A DNA stretch of 64,000 nt, from positions 13,322,530 to 13,386,529 of the forward strand of contig CAXKWD010000006.1 of the NCBI GenBank assembly GCA_964059195.1, in the 5' to 3' direction. The position numbers were made by a program, and so were the translations under genes. This DNA comes from Ectobius pallidus (lineage: Eukaryota > Arthropoda > Insecta > Blattodea > Ectobiidae). Below the pieces are notes generated by a model that was given only the letters and a program-made list of their open reading frames with translations, was not told the origin of the DNA and ran no database searches. The first letter of the stretch is position 1, and each line of letters starts with the position of its first letter. This document shows, piece by piece, positions 9,707-20,292 of this stretch.

Positions 9707-12700
9707 TGATGGTAGTTTTATGGTACGTCTGCCAATGAAACAAGATAAAACTTCATTGGGTGAATCCAGGCAACAAGCAGTTAAGCGTTTTAGTTACCTG
9801 GAGCGAAAACTTCAGAATGACTTTACTCTAAAGGAAGACTATACTAAATTTCTTGTAGAGTACGAGCAGATGGGTCACATGAAAAGGGTTTCGCCTCCGC
9901 AAGAGAATGAAATATGTTATTACCTGCCACATCACGCAGTAATAAAACCTTCTTCATCTACGACTCGTACACGAGTAGTGTTTGATGCTTCTGCAAAGAC
10001 GGACACAGGGTGCTCTTTGAATGACATCCTAGAATGTGGTCCTACAATTCAAGATGATCTGTCATCAATTATTCTTCGCTTCAGAACATATCGCTATGCA
10101 TTTTCAGCTGATATATCTAAAATGTATAGGAGGGTACATATGCATCCTGAAGACCAGAATCTCCAGCGTATTGTATGGCGTCCAGATAAAAGTGAGCCAC
10201 TACAAGATTATGCCTTGACTACTGTAACCTATGGCACTAAGTCAGCATCTTTCTTAGCCATACGGTCTTTGAGTCAACTCGCTCAAGAAGAAGAGTCTAA
10301 ATATCCTCGTGCTGCAGACGCAGTACGAACCTCTTTCTATGTGGACGATTGCCTGTCAGGTCATGACGATCTACAGGAAGCTCTACAACTGCAAAGTGAA
10401 CTTATACACATGTTAAACAGTGGAGGATTTCCACTACGCAAATGGTGTTCAAATACCGAGGCTATCTTGGAAGCAGTACCCGTGGAGCACAGAGAAACGC
10501 AACTTCCTTTGTCCCTCGACAACAGTGAAAATGCTCATGCGCTTGGACTTCTGTGGCATCCCAGTACTGATTTGCTACAGATACAATCACATTCCTCTCT
10601 CCAAGAACCTCCTTCTTACAAGTTTACCAAGAGAAATATCCTTGCTGTTACATCCTCTATTTTTGATCCTTTAGGCCTCATAAGTCCTATTGTAATCCAT
10701 GCCAAGATGTTCTTGCAATCTCTGTGGCTTGCTAAGCTTAGTTGGGATGAGGAGTTGCCATCTCACCTAAGGGAAAAGTGGATGGACATCTGTGACATTC
10801 TCTCTACAATTCATAATGTTCGCATTCCACGCCATGTGTTAACAGCAGCTACGGTTACCGACATACAGATACATGGATTCTGTGATGCCTCGGAGAAAGC
10901 CTATGGTGCCTGTGTGTATGTACGGTCTACTGAGAGTAGTGGTCTTGTTACAACTAAACTACTTTGTTCCAAGTCCAAGGTTTCGCCATTGAAGAAGCAA
11001 ACAATTCCGAGACTCGAGTTGTGTGGTGCCTTGTTACTTGCGAAACTGTATCAGAAAGTTGTCACTGACTTGAAATTGCCTACATCACAAAATTATCTGT
11101 GGTCTGACTCCATGATTGTGCTCTCATGGATCAAATCTAATCCCCATAAATGGAAAACATTTGTGTCTAATCGCGTATCTCAAATCCAGGAGATGTCAGA
11201 GACGGCAGCTTGGCGGCATGTGGCCACCCAACACAACCCGGCTGACATGATTTCGAGAGGTGTGGTAACAGAACAAATCTTAGACATTGATTTATGGTGG
11301 AACGGGCCTGTGTGGATTTCACAGCCTATTGAATCATGGCCCAAACAACCTCAGCAACTTGAGCTGCAGGACAGTAGTGAACAGCGTGACACAGTTTGCC
11401 TAGTCACACATGCTGAAGAAGATTTTATGCTACGCTTTTCCAAGCTAGCGCGTTTACAAAGAGTTACTTCATATATGCTACGCTTTATAAACAACTGTAG
11501 AAGCCAAGTTAAACGTCACGGCCCTCTCACAGTTGAAGAGTTACAACAAGCTTTGTTACTTTGCATAAGAATAGCTCAGCAAGCAGCCTATTCACATGAA
11601 CTGTCCGATCTTCAGAGTAAGATGCAAGTAAATAACAAGAGTTCGCTCCACTCCTTGGTGCCTTTTGTGGACAAGGATGGCCTGCTCCGAGTGGGTGGAC
11701 GTCTGGAGAAAGCTGAGTTACCACATGATGCACGACATCAGCTTATCCTCCCTCCAGGTCACCATCTCACAAAATTGATTATTGAATCCGAGCATCTACG
11801 ACTGCTTCATGCATCACATCAACTGCTCATATCTTCTCTGCGAGAACGATATTGGATTCCAAGTGTACGTAGAGTTGTGAAGTCTACGCTACATAGATGT
11901 CTAACTTGTTTTAAGTTGAAAGCCAAAGGTGCTCACCAGCTGATGGGCAGCCTACCTAGCTACAGGGTGACCCCTGCCAGAGCATTTCTACGTTCTGCGG
12001 TTGACTACGCTGGACCATTCTTCATAAGATACGGTTCCCCCCGCAGCAAAACTCAGGTCAAAGCATACATTGCTATCTTCGTATGCTTGGCTACGAAAGC
12101 AGTTCACATCGAGCTGGTTTCCGACCTTACTTCTGATGCCTTCATCGCCGCCCTGCGCAGATTCACATCTCGTAGAGGACTTTGCAAGGAAATATTTAGT
12201 GATAATGGGACGAACTTTGTTGGTGCTAACAACAAGCTTCGCGAGCTGCGTCTCTTGCTTCAGTCTAGTACCCATCAACAAGTTCTCCAAGACTACGCCT
12301 CCTCTAATGAATTCACATGGCATTTTATCCCTGCTTCCTCCCCACATTTTGGAGGACTGCACGAGGCTGCTGTTAAATCCATGAAATTTCATTTACGACG
12401 AGTGATGGGTAGCCAAGTGTTTACCTATGAACAGCTTTCTACAGTTCTCACCCAGATTGAGGCCTGTCTAAACTCTCGACCTCTCCTACGCCTAAGTGAT
12501 GATCCTAGCGACTCATCCTATCTATCTCCTGGACACTTTCTCATTGGAGAAAAACTCACAGCCCTACCTTCTCCTCCTATGGCAGAGAATGTATCTCATG
12601 TTGCTAAATGGCATCAGCTACAAACATACATACATCACATATGGCAGCGTTGGTCAGCTGACTACCTACATTCACTGCAGCAGAGGCAGAAGTGGTCTGC

Positions 12701-12896
12701 GTCCAGCGAAAACATTCAGATTGGTACTCTTGTGCTCCTGAAAGAAGATAATTCTCCACCGCTCCAGTGGAAGCTGGGAATCATCTCATCAGTGCATCCT
12801 GGTGACGACGGTTTAGTGCGTGTTGTGACAGTGCGTACGTCTAATGGTGAATACAAGCGACCAATTGTAAAAGTGTGTCCCTTGCCTATTCAATAA
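9555..12896 (+). CDS. pol: BEL/Pao pol: reverse transcriptase, RNase H, integrase
   Basis: The frame is open from 9555 (a stop lies at 9552-9554) and has no upstream ATG; the codon at 9594 is GTG. Expression therefore needs a +1 shift from gag between 9555 and 9706. Domains in order: RT with VVFDAS and the catalytic YVDD box (near 10340); the Pao-type A17/RNase H region around FCDASEKAYGA; an integrase zinc region ending RCLTC; the integrase core with acidic residues in DYAGPF, SDNGTNF and LHEAAVK; and a C-terminal DUF5641-like chromatin/DNA-binding part. It copies the RNA to DNA and inserts it in the nucleus. All key residues are present. Confidence 0.93.
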   Translation: MLVPSTTLISTDNVDKQLRRFWDLEDFPQQILTQEEKRCEQHYVENTTRNDDGSFMVRLPMKQDKTSLGESRQQAVKRFSYLERKLQNDFTLKEDYTKFLVEYEQMGHMKRVSPPQENEICYYLPHHAVIKPSSSTTRTRVVFDASAKTDTGCSLNDILECGPTIQDDLSSIILRFRTYRYAFSADISKMYRRVHMHPEDQNLQRIVWRPDKSEPLQDYALTTVTYGTKSASFLAIRSLSQLAQEEESKYPRAADAVRTSFYVDDCLSGHDDLQEALQLQSELIHMLNSGGFPLRKWCSNTEAILEAVPVEHRETQLPLSLDNSENAHALGLLWHPSTDLLQIQSHSSLQEPPSYKFTKRNILAVTSSIFDPLGLISPIVIHAKMFLQSLWLAKLSWDEELPSHLREKWMDICDILSTIHNVRIPRHVLTAATVTDIQIHGFCDASEKAYGACVYVRSTESSGLVTTKLLCSKSKVSPLKKQTIPRLELCGALLLAKLYQKVVTDLKLPTSQNYLWSDSMIVLSWIKSNPHKWKTFVSNRVSQIQEMSETAAWRHVATQHNPADMISRGVVTEQILDIDLWWNGPVWISQPIESWPKQPQQLELQDSSEQRDTVCLVTHAEEDFMLRFSKLARLQRVTSYMLRFINNCRSQVKRHGPLTVEELQQALLLCIRIAQQAAYSHELSDLQSKMQVNNKSSLHSLVPFVDKDGLLRVGGRLEKAELPHDARHQLILPPGHHLTKLIIESEHLRLLHASHQLLISSLRERYWIPSVRRVVKSTLHRCLTCFKLKAKGAHQLMGSLPSYRVTPARAFLRSAVDYAGPFFIRYGSPRSKTQVKAYIAIFVCLATKAVHIELVSDLTSDAFIAALRRFTSRRGLCKEIFSDNGTNFVGANNKLRELRLLLQSSTHQQVLQDYASSNEFTWHFIPASSPHFGGLHEAAVKSMKFHLRRVMGSQVFTYEQLSTVLTQIEACLNSRPLLRLSDDPSDSSYLSPGHFLIGEKLTALPSPPMAENVSHVAKWHQLQTYIHHIWQRWSADYLHSLQQRQKWSASSENIQIGTLVLLKEDNSPPLQWKLGIISSVHPGDDGLVRVVTVRTSNGEYKRPIVKVCPLPIQ

Positions 12897-12958
12897 GTGT
12901 AAATCTATTAGTAAATCTTGATCTATCCGCAATGTGTTATGTAAAATCTGTCGATTTT

Positions 12959-12967
12959 AGGCGGGAG
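12959..12967 (+). other. Polypurine tract (putative)
   Basis: AGGCGGGAG lies three bases before the 3' LTR, where plus-strand DNA synthesis is primed. It is short and interrupted by one C. Confidence 0.6.
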
Positions 12968-12970
12968 TTA

Positions 12971-13631
12971 TGTTAGATCAAGAGCCTATAAGTTATAGTG
13001 TTTTAAATTAACCTCTGTGTTATTTGGCGCCTCCGCCATTAATTGGCGCGTGAATTACTCATATCCTGTGCAGGTGGGTGCTTGCAGCGTTAGGCACGCC
13101 ACGCCAGTGTTAAGTTAGTTCAGATCGAGACGTCACGGTATATAGACACGCGTCACAAGCGTTCCTAATTGTGTGGACCTTTTCGCTGTATATATCAATT
13201 CCTCATCTGTAACTCCGCGTATATCTGGCTCCTAGAGTGTAGGCAGCTTTACGTGTGAAATCCAGGAAATAATCTTGTATTTTAATGTTAGTTACAAGAA
13301 TTTCTATTGTTCTAACCTAGAAGTCTCGTTCTGTGTACAGGCTGTGTCTAGCGTTACCTTCGCCAAAGGGCGGGAGAATAGTTTTCTACAAGAACATTAA
13401 CTGTATTCATTCTTTTATTATTATTGTGTATAAGTGCTGTATCCATTAGTTCAGAATTCAGGCTTCTTGAATATATATCGTTGCAAATTACCCAGGTTAA
13501 AATCTCTGTCCCAGCAACCTACAGTCCATTGTCTCCCTTCGATTATTCTTTAATTGGCATATGCCTGGTCCTCCGAAAACACCTCCATTATACTTTAATC
13601 CTACCGAATCCTACTGAGTTCCATTCTAACA
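12971..13631 (+). repeat. BEL/Pao 3' LTR
   Basis: 661 bp; no difference from the 5' LTR seen by eye. The flanking CTAAC at 13632-13636 completes the target duplication. Confidence 0.96.
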
Positions 13632-13766
13632 CTAACATAGAAGTTCCTAACCTAACAAAACGGCGGAGCTTGGCTGGGGTGCAGCATAAATCTATCTTTT
13701 GCCGTGATGATCACTATATTTGAATTTTTAAAGAGAAATTAATGAAAAATATAGCTACGGAAATCA

Positions 13767-13850
13767 TCCTGGATGAGTGATCAGTCCAATGCTGGGGCCA
13801 CCTCCTGGACAACACCAACAACATAGGACGAGACACAACAGTAGCTCGCA

Positions 13851-13882
<32 letters not shown>

Positions 13883-14090
13883 CACTCATTCTCAAGGCGC
13901 GGATAAGACGAATGTGATAATGACGAACAGATAATATCCGGGGACCAGAGGACCTAACTTATCCCGACATTAGTCTCGTATGTGAGAAAAAACAGCATAA
14001 AACACTATCCAGGACACTTGTCCCGATTGAGACTCGAACCCGGGACCGCTTCATGAGGGAAACGAATGCATTCCCTACACCACAGCCAAA
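13767..14090 (-). mobile_element. SINE variant with long CA run, copy 1
   Basis: Complement of a SINE related to family S. The B-box region reads GAGACTCGAACCCGGG near 14029, and a (CGCA)n/(CA)n run lies at 13850-13886. With the mariner-like fragment at 14105-14215 it forms a unit repeated at 15000-15490. Confidence 0.8.
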
Positions 14091-14104
14091 TTTCTCCAAA
14101 ATGC

Positions 14105-14215
14105 GTGTAGTACGCGGGCCGTCCATAAAGTAAGTTTCCCTGGGGCCATTTACATAAACAAAACACAATTTCATGGAAATGTTTATTGTACCTGATATAG
14201 CAAGTGATCAGCTAT
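14105..14215 (+). mobile_element. Single-ended mariner-like fragment
   Basis: Matches the outer part of the foldback element at 15381-16040: GGGCCGTCCATAAAGTAAG, then the block containing AAATGTTTATTG. Only one end is present. Confidence 0.7.
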
Positions 14216-14225
14216 TTTTCATCAC

Positions 14226-14608
14226 AAGTTACTTAGGTGAGGTTTTTTCCGGGGTTTTCCCTCACCTGTGAGACAAATGTCGGGTAGCTTTCGGCTCTTG
14301 TGGTCCCCGGATATCATCTGGCCGTCATTATCATCTTCATCCCATCCTCGCCTTGTTTGGAGTGAGTGTGTGTGTGAATGGTGTGTCTCGTCCTATGTGT
14401 TCGTGTTGTCTCGGAGGTGTCCCCAGCATTGGGCTGATCACTCATCCGTGGAGGCCCTCCATGTTCTTGTCTGGTCAAAAAAGTATGTATGTGATCCAAA
14501 GATAATCCCTCTCCCGACAGGTCGCCGCCCTGTAAGGCTCGGGCGGCTTGGGTCGCTAAAAGGGAGAGGTAAAACTACGACAAAGAAAGAAGAAAGAAGA
14601 AAAAAATA
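14226..14608 (+). mobile_element. SINE family S, 5'-truncated
   Basis: Starts in the body (GTGAGGTTTTTTCCGGGG) with no tRNA head, and ends with AGGGAGAGGTAAAACTACG and an A-rich GAAA tail. It sits at the head of segment D copy 2, as the SINE at 4630 does for copy 1, so SINE plus D were duplicated together. Confidence 0.87.
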
Positions 14609-14609
14609 A

Positions 14610-15003
14610 TATGTGACAATTACCATAAGTCATCTGTATTTTCCAAATTGTATTAATGTTAAGGGTAAGGAAATTATCTCAGGTTGTTTCTTAACTGTTT
14701 AATTTGTTTAAACAGTTACTGAGTTTAATTAAAATAGCTTTTAACCATCGTTAATTAATGTTAAACACTAGGCCTACAGTTCAATTTTTCAAGAGACATC
14801 AATGATAACGATAATTAAGTTTTGAGAATATTCATACTCATCTAGAATCTCGTTTGATTGTAATTAAAATACTTATTAATTCCCATTAATGACTATTAAT
14901 CACTATAAATAGATTTTGATAAACGATAAAGGTAATTTAACTATCACAGGTAGTTTCTAAGATCATTTAACCCTATTTAGCATCTCTCACGTGCAATTAA
15001 AAT
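14610..15003 (+). repeat. Duplicated segment D, copy 2 (uninterrupted)
   Basis: Matches 5069-5367 plus 6306-6404 plus 6467-6535 without the insertions found there. Shared landmarks include TTAAGGGTAAGGAAAT and CAAGAGACATCAATGATAA. Confidence 0.85.
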
Positions 15004-15045
15004 AACAAGAGATATTAATGAAAAATATAACTATGGAAGGCATCG

Positions 15046-15350
15046 CGGATGAGTAATCACTCCAATGCTGGGGCCACCTCCTGGACAACACGAACACATA
15101 GGATGAGACACGACAGTTGCTCGCACACACACACACACACACACACATTCCGAACAAGGCGCGGATAAGATAAATGTGATAATGACGTTCAGATAATAAC
15201 CGGGGACCAGAAGAAATAACTTATTCCGACATTCGTCTCGTATGTGAGAAAAAAAAAAAAACCACATAAAAAGACTATCCAGAAGACTTGTCCCGATCAA
15301 GAATCGAACCCGGGCCCGCTCCATAAGGAAAACGTACGCATTCCCTACAC
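15046..15350 (-). mobile_element. SINE variant with CA run, copy 2
   Basis: Second copy of the variant at 13767-14090, with a pure (AC)n run at 15124-15148. It is preceded by the same TTAATGAAAAATATA block, showing that the whole unit was duplicated. Confidence 0.8.
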
Positions 15351-15380
15351 CACAGCCAAATTTCTCCAAAATGCCTGTAG

Positions 15381-16040
15381 TACGAGTGCCGTCCATTCAG
15401 TAAGATTCCCTGGGCCCGTTTACAGAAACAAAACACAATTTCATGGAAATGTTTATTGTAACCGATACAGCAAGTGTTCAGCTATTTTTCAACATATTCG
15501 CTACCGGAATTTAGATATTTTTCACACCCTGGGACCGACGTTTGAATGCCTGTGTGGAAGAAGTCTGCTGCCTGGGATATGAACCATAGTTTGGCAACCA
15601 TGTCCTCCTCTTTGTCATTCTCAGTCATTTCTTGAGGTGGAAATCAATGGGATCGGGATCCGGGCTGTAGGGTGGATTTTTAAACATCACACAGCAGTCT
15701 CCTGCAAAAGTTCGACTGGGAGGTGTTTAAACTTTCACCTTACAGCCCGGACCTCACTCCCAATGATTTCCATCTTCTCCTACACCTCAAGAAATGGCAG
15801 AAAATGACAGAGAGGCGGAGATGTTTGTCACACATGGTTCAAATCCCAGGCGGCAGAATTCTACGACACAGGCATTCAAAAGTTGGTCCCACGGTATGAA
15901 AAATGTCTCAATTCTGGTAGCGAATATTTTTTAAAATAGCTGAACACTTGCAGTATCTGTTGCAATAAACATTTCCATGAAATTGTGTTTTGTTTACGTA
16001 AACAGCCCCAGGGAAATTTATTTTACGGACGGCCCTAGTA
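15381..16040. mobile_element. Mariner-derived foldback element
   Basis: The left arm (15381 to about 15690) and right arm (about 15715 to 16040) are inverted copies of each other. Each runs from a mariner-type end (TACGAGTGCCGTCC; GGACGGCCCTAGTA) into the 3' coding end of a transposase. The 660-bp unit is essentially all inverted repeat and would fold into a hairpin. Single ends of the same family lie at 14105 and 16832. Confidence 0.85.
15699..15800 (+). pseudogene. Mariner transposase C-terminal fragment
   Basis: Translation gives WEVFKLSPYSPDLTPNDFH, matching the mariner signature W-x-x-x-P-YSPDLxPxD, which contains the third catalytic Asp. The left arm (about 15590-15670, minus strand) encodes the decayed partner. 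Nothing of the N-terminal DNA-binding part remains. Confidence 0.85.
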
Positions 16041-16126
16041 TATACTACAATAACACAATTCTACTAAATAAATGGAATAGAAATTAAATCATTTTATTAT
16101 CATATTCGCTATGACCTTTACTGTGC

Positions 16127-16530
16127 AACTAGCAGGTTGCCCGCAGCTTTGCCCGCGATAATTAATTATAAATCAAGAGCAACATAATTAAAACATTATA
16201 TTTATTAGCTCTTACACGCGATTCATTCATAAACGAATCGATTAATTATTATAATGAAACAGCTAAAAATCCGGCTTTGAAATGAATTCCACGATTAGAA
16301 AGCTCGGCATGGGGAAAAACAACCTCAGATTAGAGTTCCCAGGCCCGGAAAACCCCTGCATACGTAGTGAGTTTCGTCCAAATCGATCAATGTTTGCCCA
16401 TTTAGGCCTAAATTCATTATCCCTCTTCGGTCTAGATTGAAAATTTCAGATCTCTGCGTGCAACTGATTTCGCTAGGCGCCGTGCACAGACAGAAAGACA
16501 AACACTTCCTCTCATTATTGTAGAAAAATC
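16127..16530. repeat. Probable dispersed repeat (TTGCCCGCAGCTTTGCCCGCG type)
   Basis: Begins with GGTTGCCCGCAGCTTTGCC and ends near CAGACAGAAAGACAAACA, a pair of landmarks that recurs at the ends of common arthropod repeats. No coding sequence is present. The family assignment comes from memory and is weak. Confidence 0.4.
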
Positions 16531-16831
16531 GATATTAATTAGAACGGGAGAAGTGAGGTGAATACGCGGTGTTTGTATATTGGATTGAAGCCAATGTTTA
16601 TACTTCGATTGCAAAGGTCAGAGTAACAAAAGACTTGATGATGAGACTGCAGTAAACAAGAGGTGAATGTTTGATCATGAAAGCTGGAACCTTTCTCCTG
16701 AGCGACTGTTTTCAGCACTGGATGTATACGTTACAAGCGTTTACAAAGTAAATCAACATGAACAAGCTGGCATCCACCTCCAAGAATGGGCCAAAGTGCT
16801 CCTTGGAAGGATTAGGTAAAAAAGATCAAAT

Positions 16832-16970
16832 ACGAGGGTCGTCCAAAAAGTAAGTTTCCGTAGGGCCGTGTACACAAAACAAAATTTTATGGAAACATTT
16901 ATTGCAACAGATATAGCAAGTACTCAGCTATTTTTCAACATATTCGCCACAGGAATTGAGAAATTTGTCA
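16832..16970 (+). mobile_element. Single-ended mariner-like fragment
   Basis: Starts TACGAGGGTCGTCC and matches the outer arm of the foldback element at 15381, then switches abruptly to an inverted R1 copy at 16971. Confidence 0.78.
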
Positions 16971-17513
16971 TACACGCAAGCGGCCGTAATTTTGAAGATA
17001 TTTGAACCAAATTTTATTATGTTATTTCTAGGCGAAATAGTTCGGACAAGTTCGTTAATGAGCAAAATTGGCCCAAGGGGGAGTCGGGGGAGGGGGTTGA
17101 AATTTTAAAAAAATTATATCTCGGCCCCTATGAAGTATAGAGGGAAACTTTGTTTGAATAAAATAGAGTACTTCCTATGGAGTTCACTGTGACATCAACG
17201 ATTCGGGGGTTCTGGGGGTACGAGTGAGGGTGGGGGGGATGGAAATTATACATTTTTGAAACCACGTCTTGTGGGGTATCGTTGAAAAGATATTGATGAG
17301 TACTCTACAAATCATTAACTAGTTTTTCGATAGCTCTCATACAAGGCGAGATTTGCATGTTTGAAAAAGTACTCTTTCCTCTTTTTTGCAGTTATTATTG
17401 CGGGTTTGTCATGCCAAGGCTAAAGAAGAAGAGTGCTGCGCAGCGACAATAAATTAAACTGAAAGCACTTCGAAATCTACCTCAGCCTGTAAGCCTTCCT
17501 AAAGGGATTTTTT
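16971..17513 (-). repeat. Dispersed repeat R1, copy 2 (inverted)
   Basis: Reverse complement of 114-660, including the G-rich stretch near 17210-17240. On its right it runs directly into a family A copy, which suggests that A and R1 are parts of one larger element. Confidence 0.82.
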
Positions 17514-17770
17514 AGAACTTGATATCGTATTTTTACCCATTTCAATCAATTCATTTTTACTACGCATAAACCCTACATAAGATGGCTGTCAGTTATATGT
17601 TATTATCATGAATTACGTTTATTAAGGTATGATAATTACAGTATGTATTTTTATATGCATCTAATTTCCCACCTAATTGTAATCCTTGCACCTGGGGACA
17701 CATTTTAATGTTGTTTCGTTTAGTAAAAATTTAAACTGTAATGTTAAGGAGACAGGGCTAAACACGAAAA
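17514..17770 (-). repeat. Family A, partial third copy
   Basis: Matches 3355-3410 and 3680-3870 but lacks the central block with the TTAGG-like run. It ends at GAGACAGGGCT, matching the outer end of the other arms. Confidence 0.75.
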
Positions 17771-18726
17771 AACTTATGTATAACTATAAGAATTTGGAAC
17801 TGTGATTACACAAGAAGATTTAAACATCACACCTTGTATTTATTGGATAATCGATTAGTTTCCATTCCAATAACACAGCTATAAAATTGCGTGAGCCGGA
17901 TATGCTATAACAAAGAATGTCAAATTCTCGTCTTTTCAGACTTGAATTAATCGCTAATATTTCCATACAAATCTACTTCAACACGCAAATATTGCCGTCT
18001 CGAAATAGAATTCCCGGGGGAGGTGATTTAAATGCTAAAGGGACCTGAGAGAAATGTAGTATTATTTCCCAGCTATTTCGTCAGCATCATGCAGTTATCT
18101 TACATTTGTAGTTACCAAGAAGTCAACATTATTGTATTCTTCTGCTAGAAAACATGTAAAGTCAAACGTCTTAAGAAAGAAAAAGAGGCATGCACGGTAA
18201 AGCAAGCTGATGCAAGACATTAGCTACCCCCACACACAGTAACAAACTTCTTTAGCCACGGTAGGGGTAAATCGAGAGCTTGTGTAACGCTCAAAAATCG
18301 TCAAGAAATTAATGTAACGCTTAAAATCGTCACGAAATTAGTGAGGTGTGACGGAACGGACTGCACAGAAAAAAAAACTCAATGATTAGGCTTATCCGAA
18401 GTTTAAATAATCCAACAATCCAAAATTCAAAAAATCTAATAATTCAAAAATGAAAAATCCAAAAATTAAAACAAGTTTCACTTCTGTCACGTAGCGTTCC
18501 ACGTACACTTTTTTATTTATTTTTTATTATTTTTATTATTATTTTTTTGTTACTTTCCTTTAGGAGTCCATTAACCAATACTCCATACTCAGTTACGAGT
18601 TACGGGTGTTTTCGGAAGTCTATACTGTTCTGTGGTGAACACCGTGTAGCAAAACATCTAACGCCTGTCTGTTCAAGTCTTTTCATTTTACACTAGCCAT
18701 CACTACATGTCAACACTTTTATCATA
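17771..18726. other. No recognisable gene
   Basis: AT-rich DNA with a short iterated AATCCAAAAATTC-like stretch (18400-18465) and T/A runs near 18510-18548. No gene, TIR or SINE could be supported. Confidence 0.55.
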
Positions 18727-18730
18727 AGTA

Positions 18731-19305
18731 ATCCCACGAGAGTTGACGAGTTTATCGACAGATGAAACTCGTCAACTCGAGTTGTATTTATTAAGACTAT
18801 TCCACTTACAGGCCTAAAAATGTAGCGGATTATACAAATAATAATTACTTTCGTGCTTTGTTGTATAAAAATAAAACTAAAAGTTACGAGATCACGGCAT
18901 ACTATGAATCAGTTATCCATGAATTTTGTGACAGTGCTACCAATAGTGCTTTAACTTCATTCAGGTAAGCTAACAGCAGAACAGAATAAAAACACACCAA
19001 CTGGCTTGCACCGAATCGAAATTGTGTTTTAATCAATGTAGGCCTACATTTCTATTATTTCATTTTCCAAACAAATTATGTTGTATAAAATAATATTTTT
19101 TCGTGTCACTTAGCGGCAGCAATCACTGCACACTGATACTTACATGCCCAGTAACGAGCAGACGATTTTACCCCGATAAAACGGCCTCCTCGCGATTCCT
19201 ATAAAAACATTGGAAGATAAATGGCCGTGATTGGTCTATATCCGAGGAATTGCTAAACGTTATTGGTCAATATCAAACACGCGGCGTATGAGTGGGATAG
19301 TCTTC
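18731..19305 (+). mobile_element. MITE family P, copy a
   Basis: Begins GTAATCCCACGAG-like followed by GAGTTTATCGA and a local inverted repeat (GACGAGTT ... AACTCGTC). Its two halves appear in the opposite orientation at 25619-26285. The right part contains TGATTGGTCTATATCCGAGG, also seen at 45029. No coding capacity. Confidence 0.7.
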
Positions 19306-19539
19306 ATAAATCAAAAGCTGCAGCTTAACTGTGGGGCGAAACATGTTTTATTGCCACTCTCCCTCTAACTGGTCATCCTGTGAGCTGGGAACAGAATTGT
19401 TACCTCCAGTACAACACAATACAGTTGAATTAGAAACGAAACCCTTAAAAACGAAAATTTGAATGACGTACAGTACTTGGAAATAAAGCCGCAAAAAAAG
19501 AAAATGAGATAACATAAACCGAATCTTTTATCACAAACA

Positions 19540-19628
19540 ACAGAATTTTTCAATGTATCAACTTTTGTATTTTTCGTGTAATTTGGAAAAATAAATTGTA
19601 ATTGTAATTGTAATTGTAATTGTAATCC
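19540..19628 (+). repeat. Non-LTR tail fragment, (TTGTAA)n
   Basis: A short A/T-rich stretch ending in tandem ATTGTA units at about 19594-19626, typical of a microsatellite-tailed non-LTR 3' end. The upstream element is too short to classify. Confidence 0.5.
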
Positions 19629-20019
19629 CTACGGGACTTCATAAAAGTGATAGCATTACCCGATTTGATAACATCATCCGCGATTACATTAAGCGGCGTT
19701 CACTGTATTCAAAACGCTCTAGGAAATGGGGCTTTGCGAACCGCACAGTTATCACACCAAACCTGGAGCTTTTTTAATCCTAGATTTTAGTATATGACAT
19801 GGTGTTATTGCCAATCTCTGTGCCAAAGTCACCATTTTTTAGGGGCTGCTGAAACTAACTTCTACGGGCACGAAAAAGCGTAATTTCGATTTTTGTACCT
19901 ACTTCTACATGTCAATGCCTCAATTCTTCTGTCTAAAGCTACTACAGTATTTCTCTTTCAGACTGTCTCAAATCGTCTTCCCTTGCTTAACTCTGCTACA
20001 ATCGTTATCACTAGTGTTC

Positions 20020-20292
20020 AGACGTTTATGACCTAAAAAAGGTGCAAGTATGACCTTAAAATTACTATGAGCAAAAAATCCTAAATATGACCTCATGAAA
20101 GAACGTATTTTCTCAAAATAAATGTTCCTATTTAAAACGTTTAATCACAATAAATTATTACATTACATTAATTCAATCAGATAATCACTTTTTAACAATT
20201 TTACAGGTGATTCACAGTTTACTTGCAACGAACTTCTAATCTGTTAATGTTTCCAGGTACCACTGCAAATGCGAACTGAAAATATTTTTTTG
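20020..20292. repeat. Left flank of T-unit pair, TATGACC motifs
   Basis: Repeated TATGACC words at 20020-20100 are mirrored by TATGACC words at 21365-21400 on the far side of the tandem T units. They look like subterminal motifs of one enclosing DNA element, but its exact ends were not found. Confidence 0.4.

Larger units (their letters stand above)
6667..13636 (+). mobile_element. BEL/Pao LTR retrotransposon, complete and young
   Basis: Element 6672-13631 is flanked by the 5-bp target duplication CTAAC (6667-6671 and 13632-13636). The two 661-bp LTRs begin TGTTA, end TAACA and look identical base for base, which points to a very recent insertion. The interior has gag-protease and RT-RNase H-integrase frames without nonsense breaks apart from the gag/pol frame change. 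There is no envelope frame, so it is a retrotransposon and not a virus-like infectious form. Confidence 0.96.

Noticed and set aside
13848..13886. Short regular repeats as a CRISPR array
   Set aside because: They are CGCA/CA microsatellite units with no spacers; the organism is an insect.
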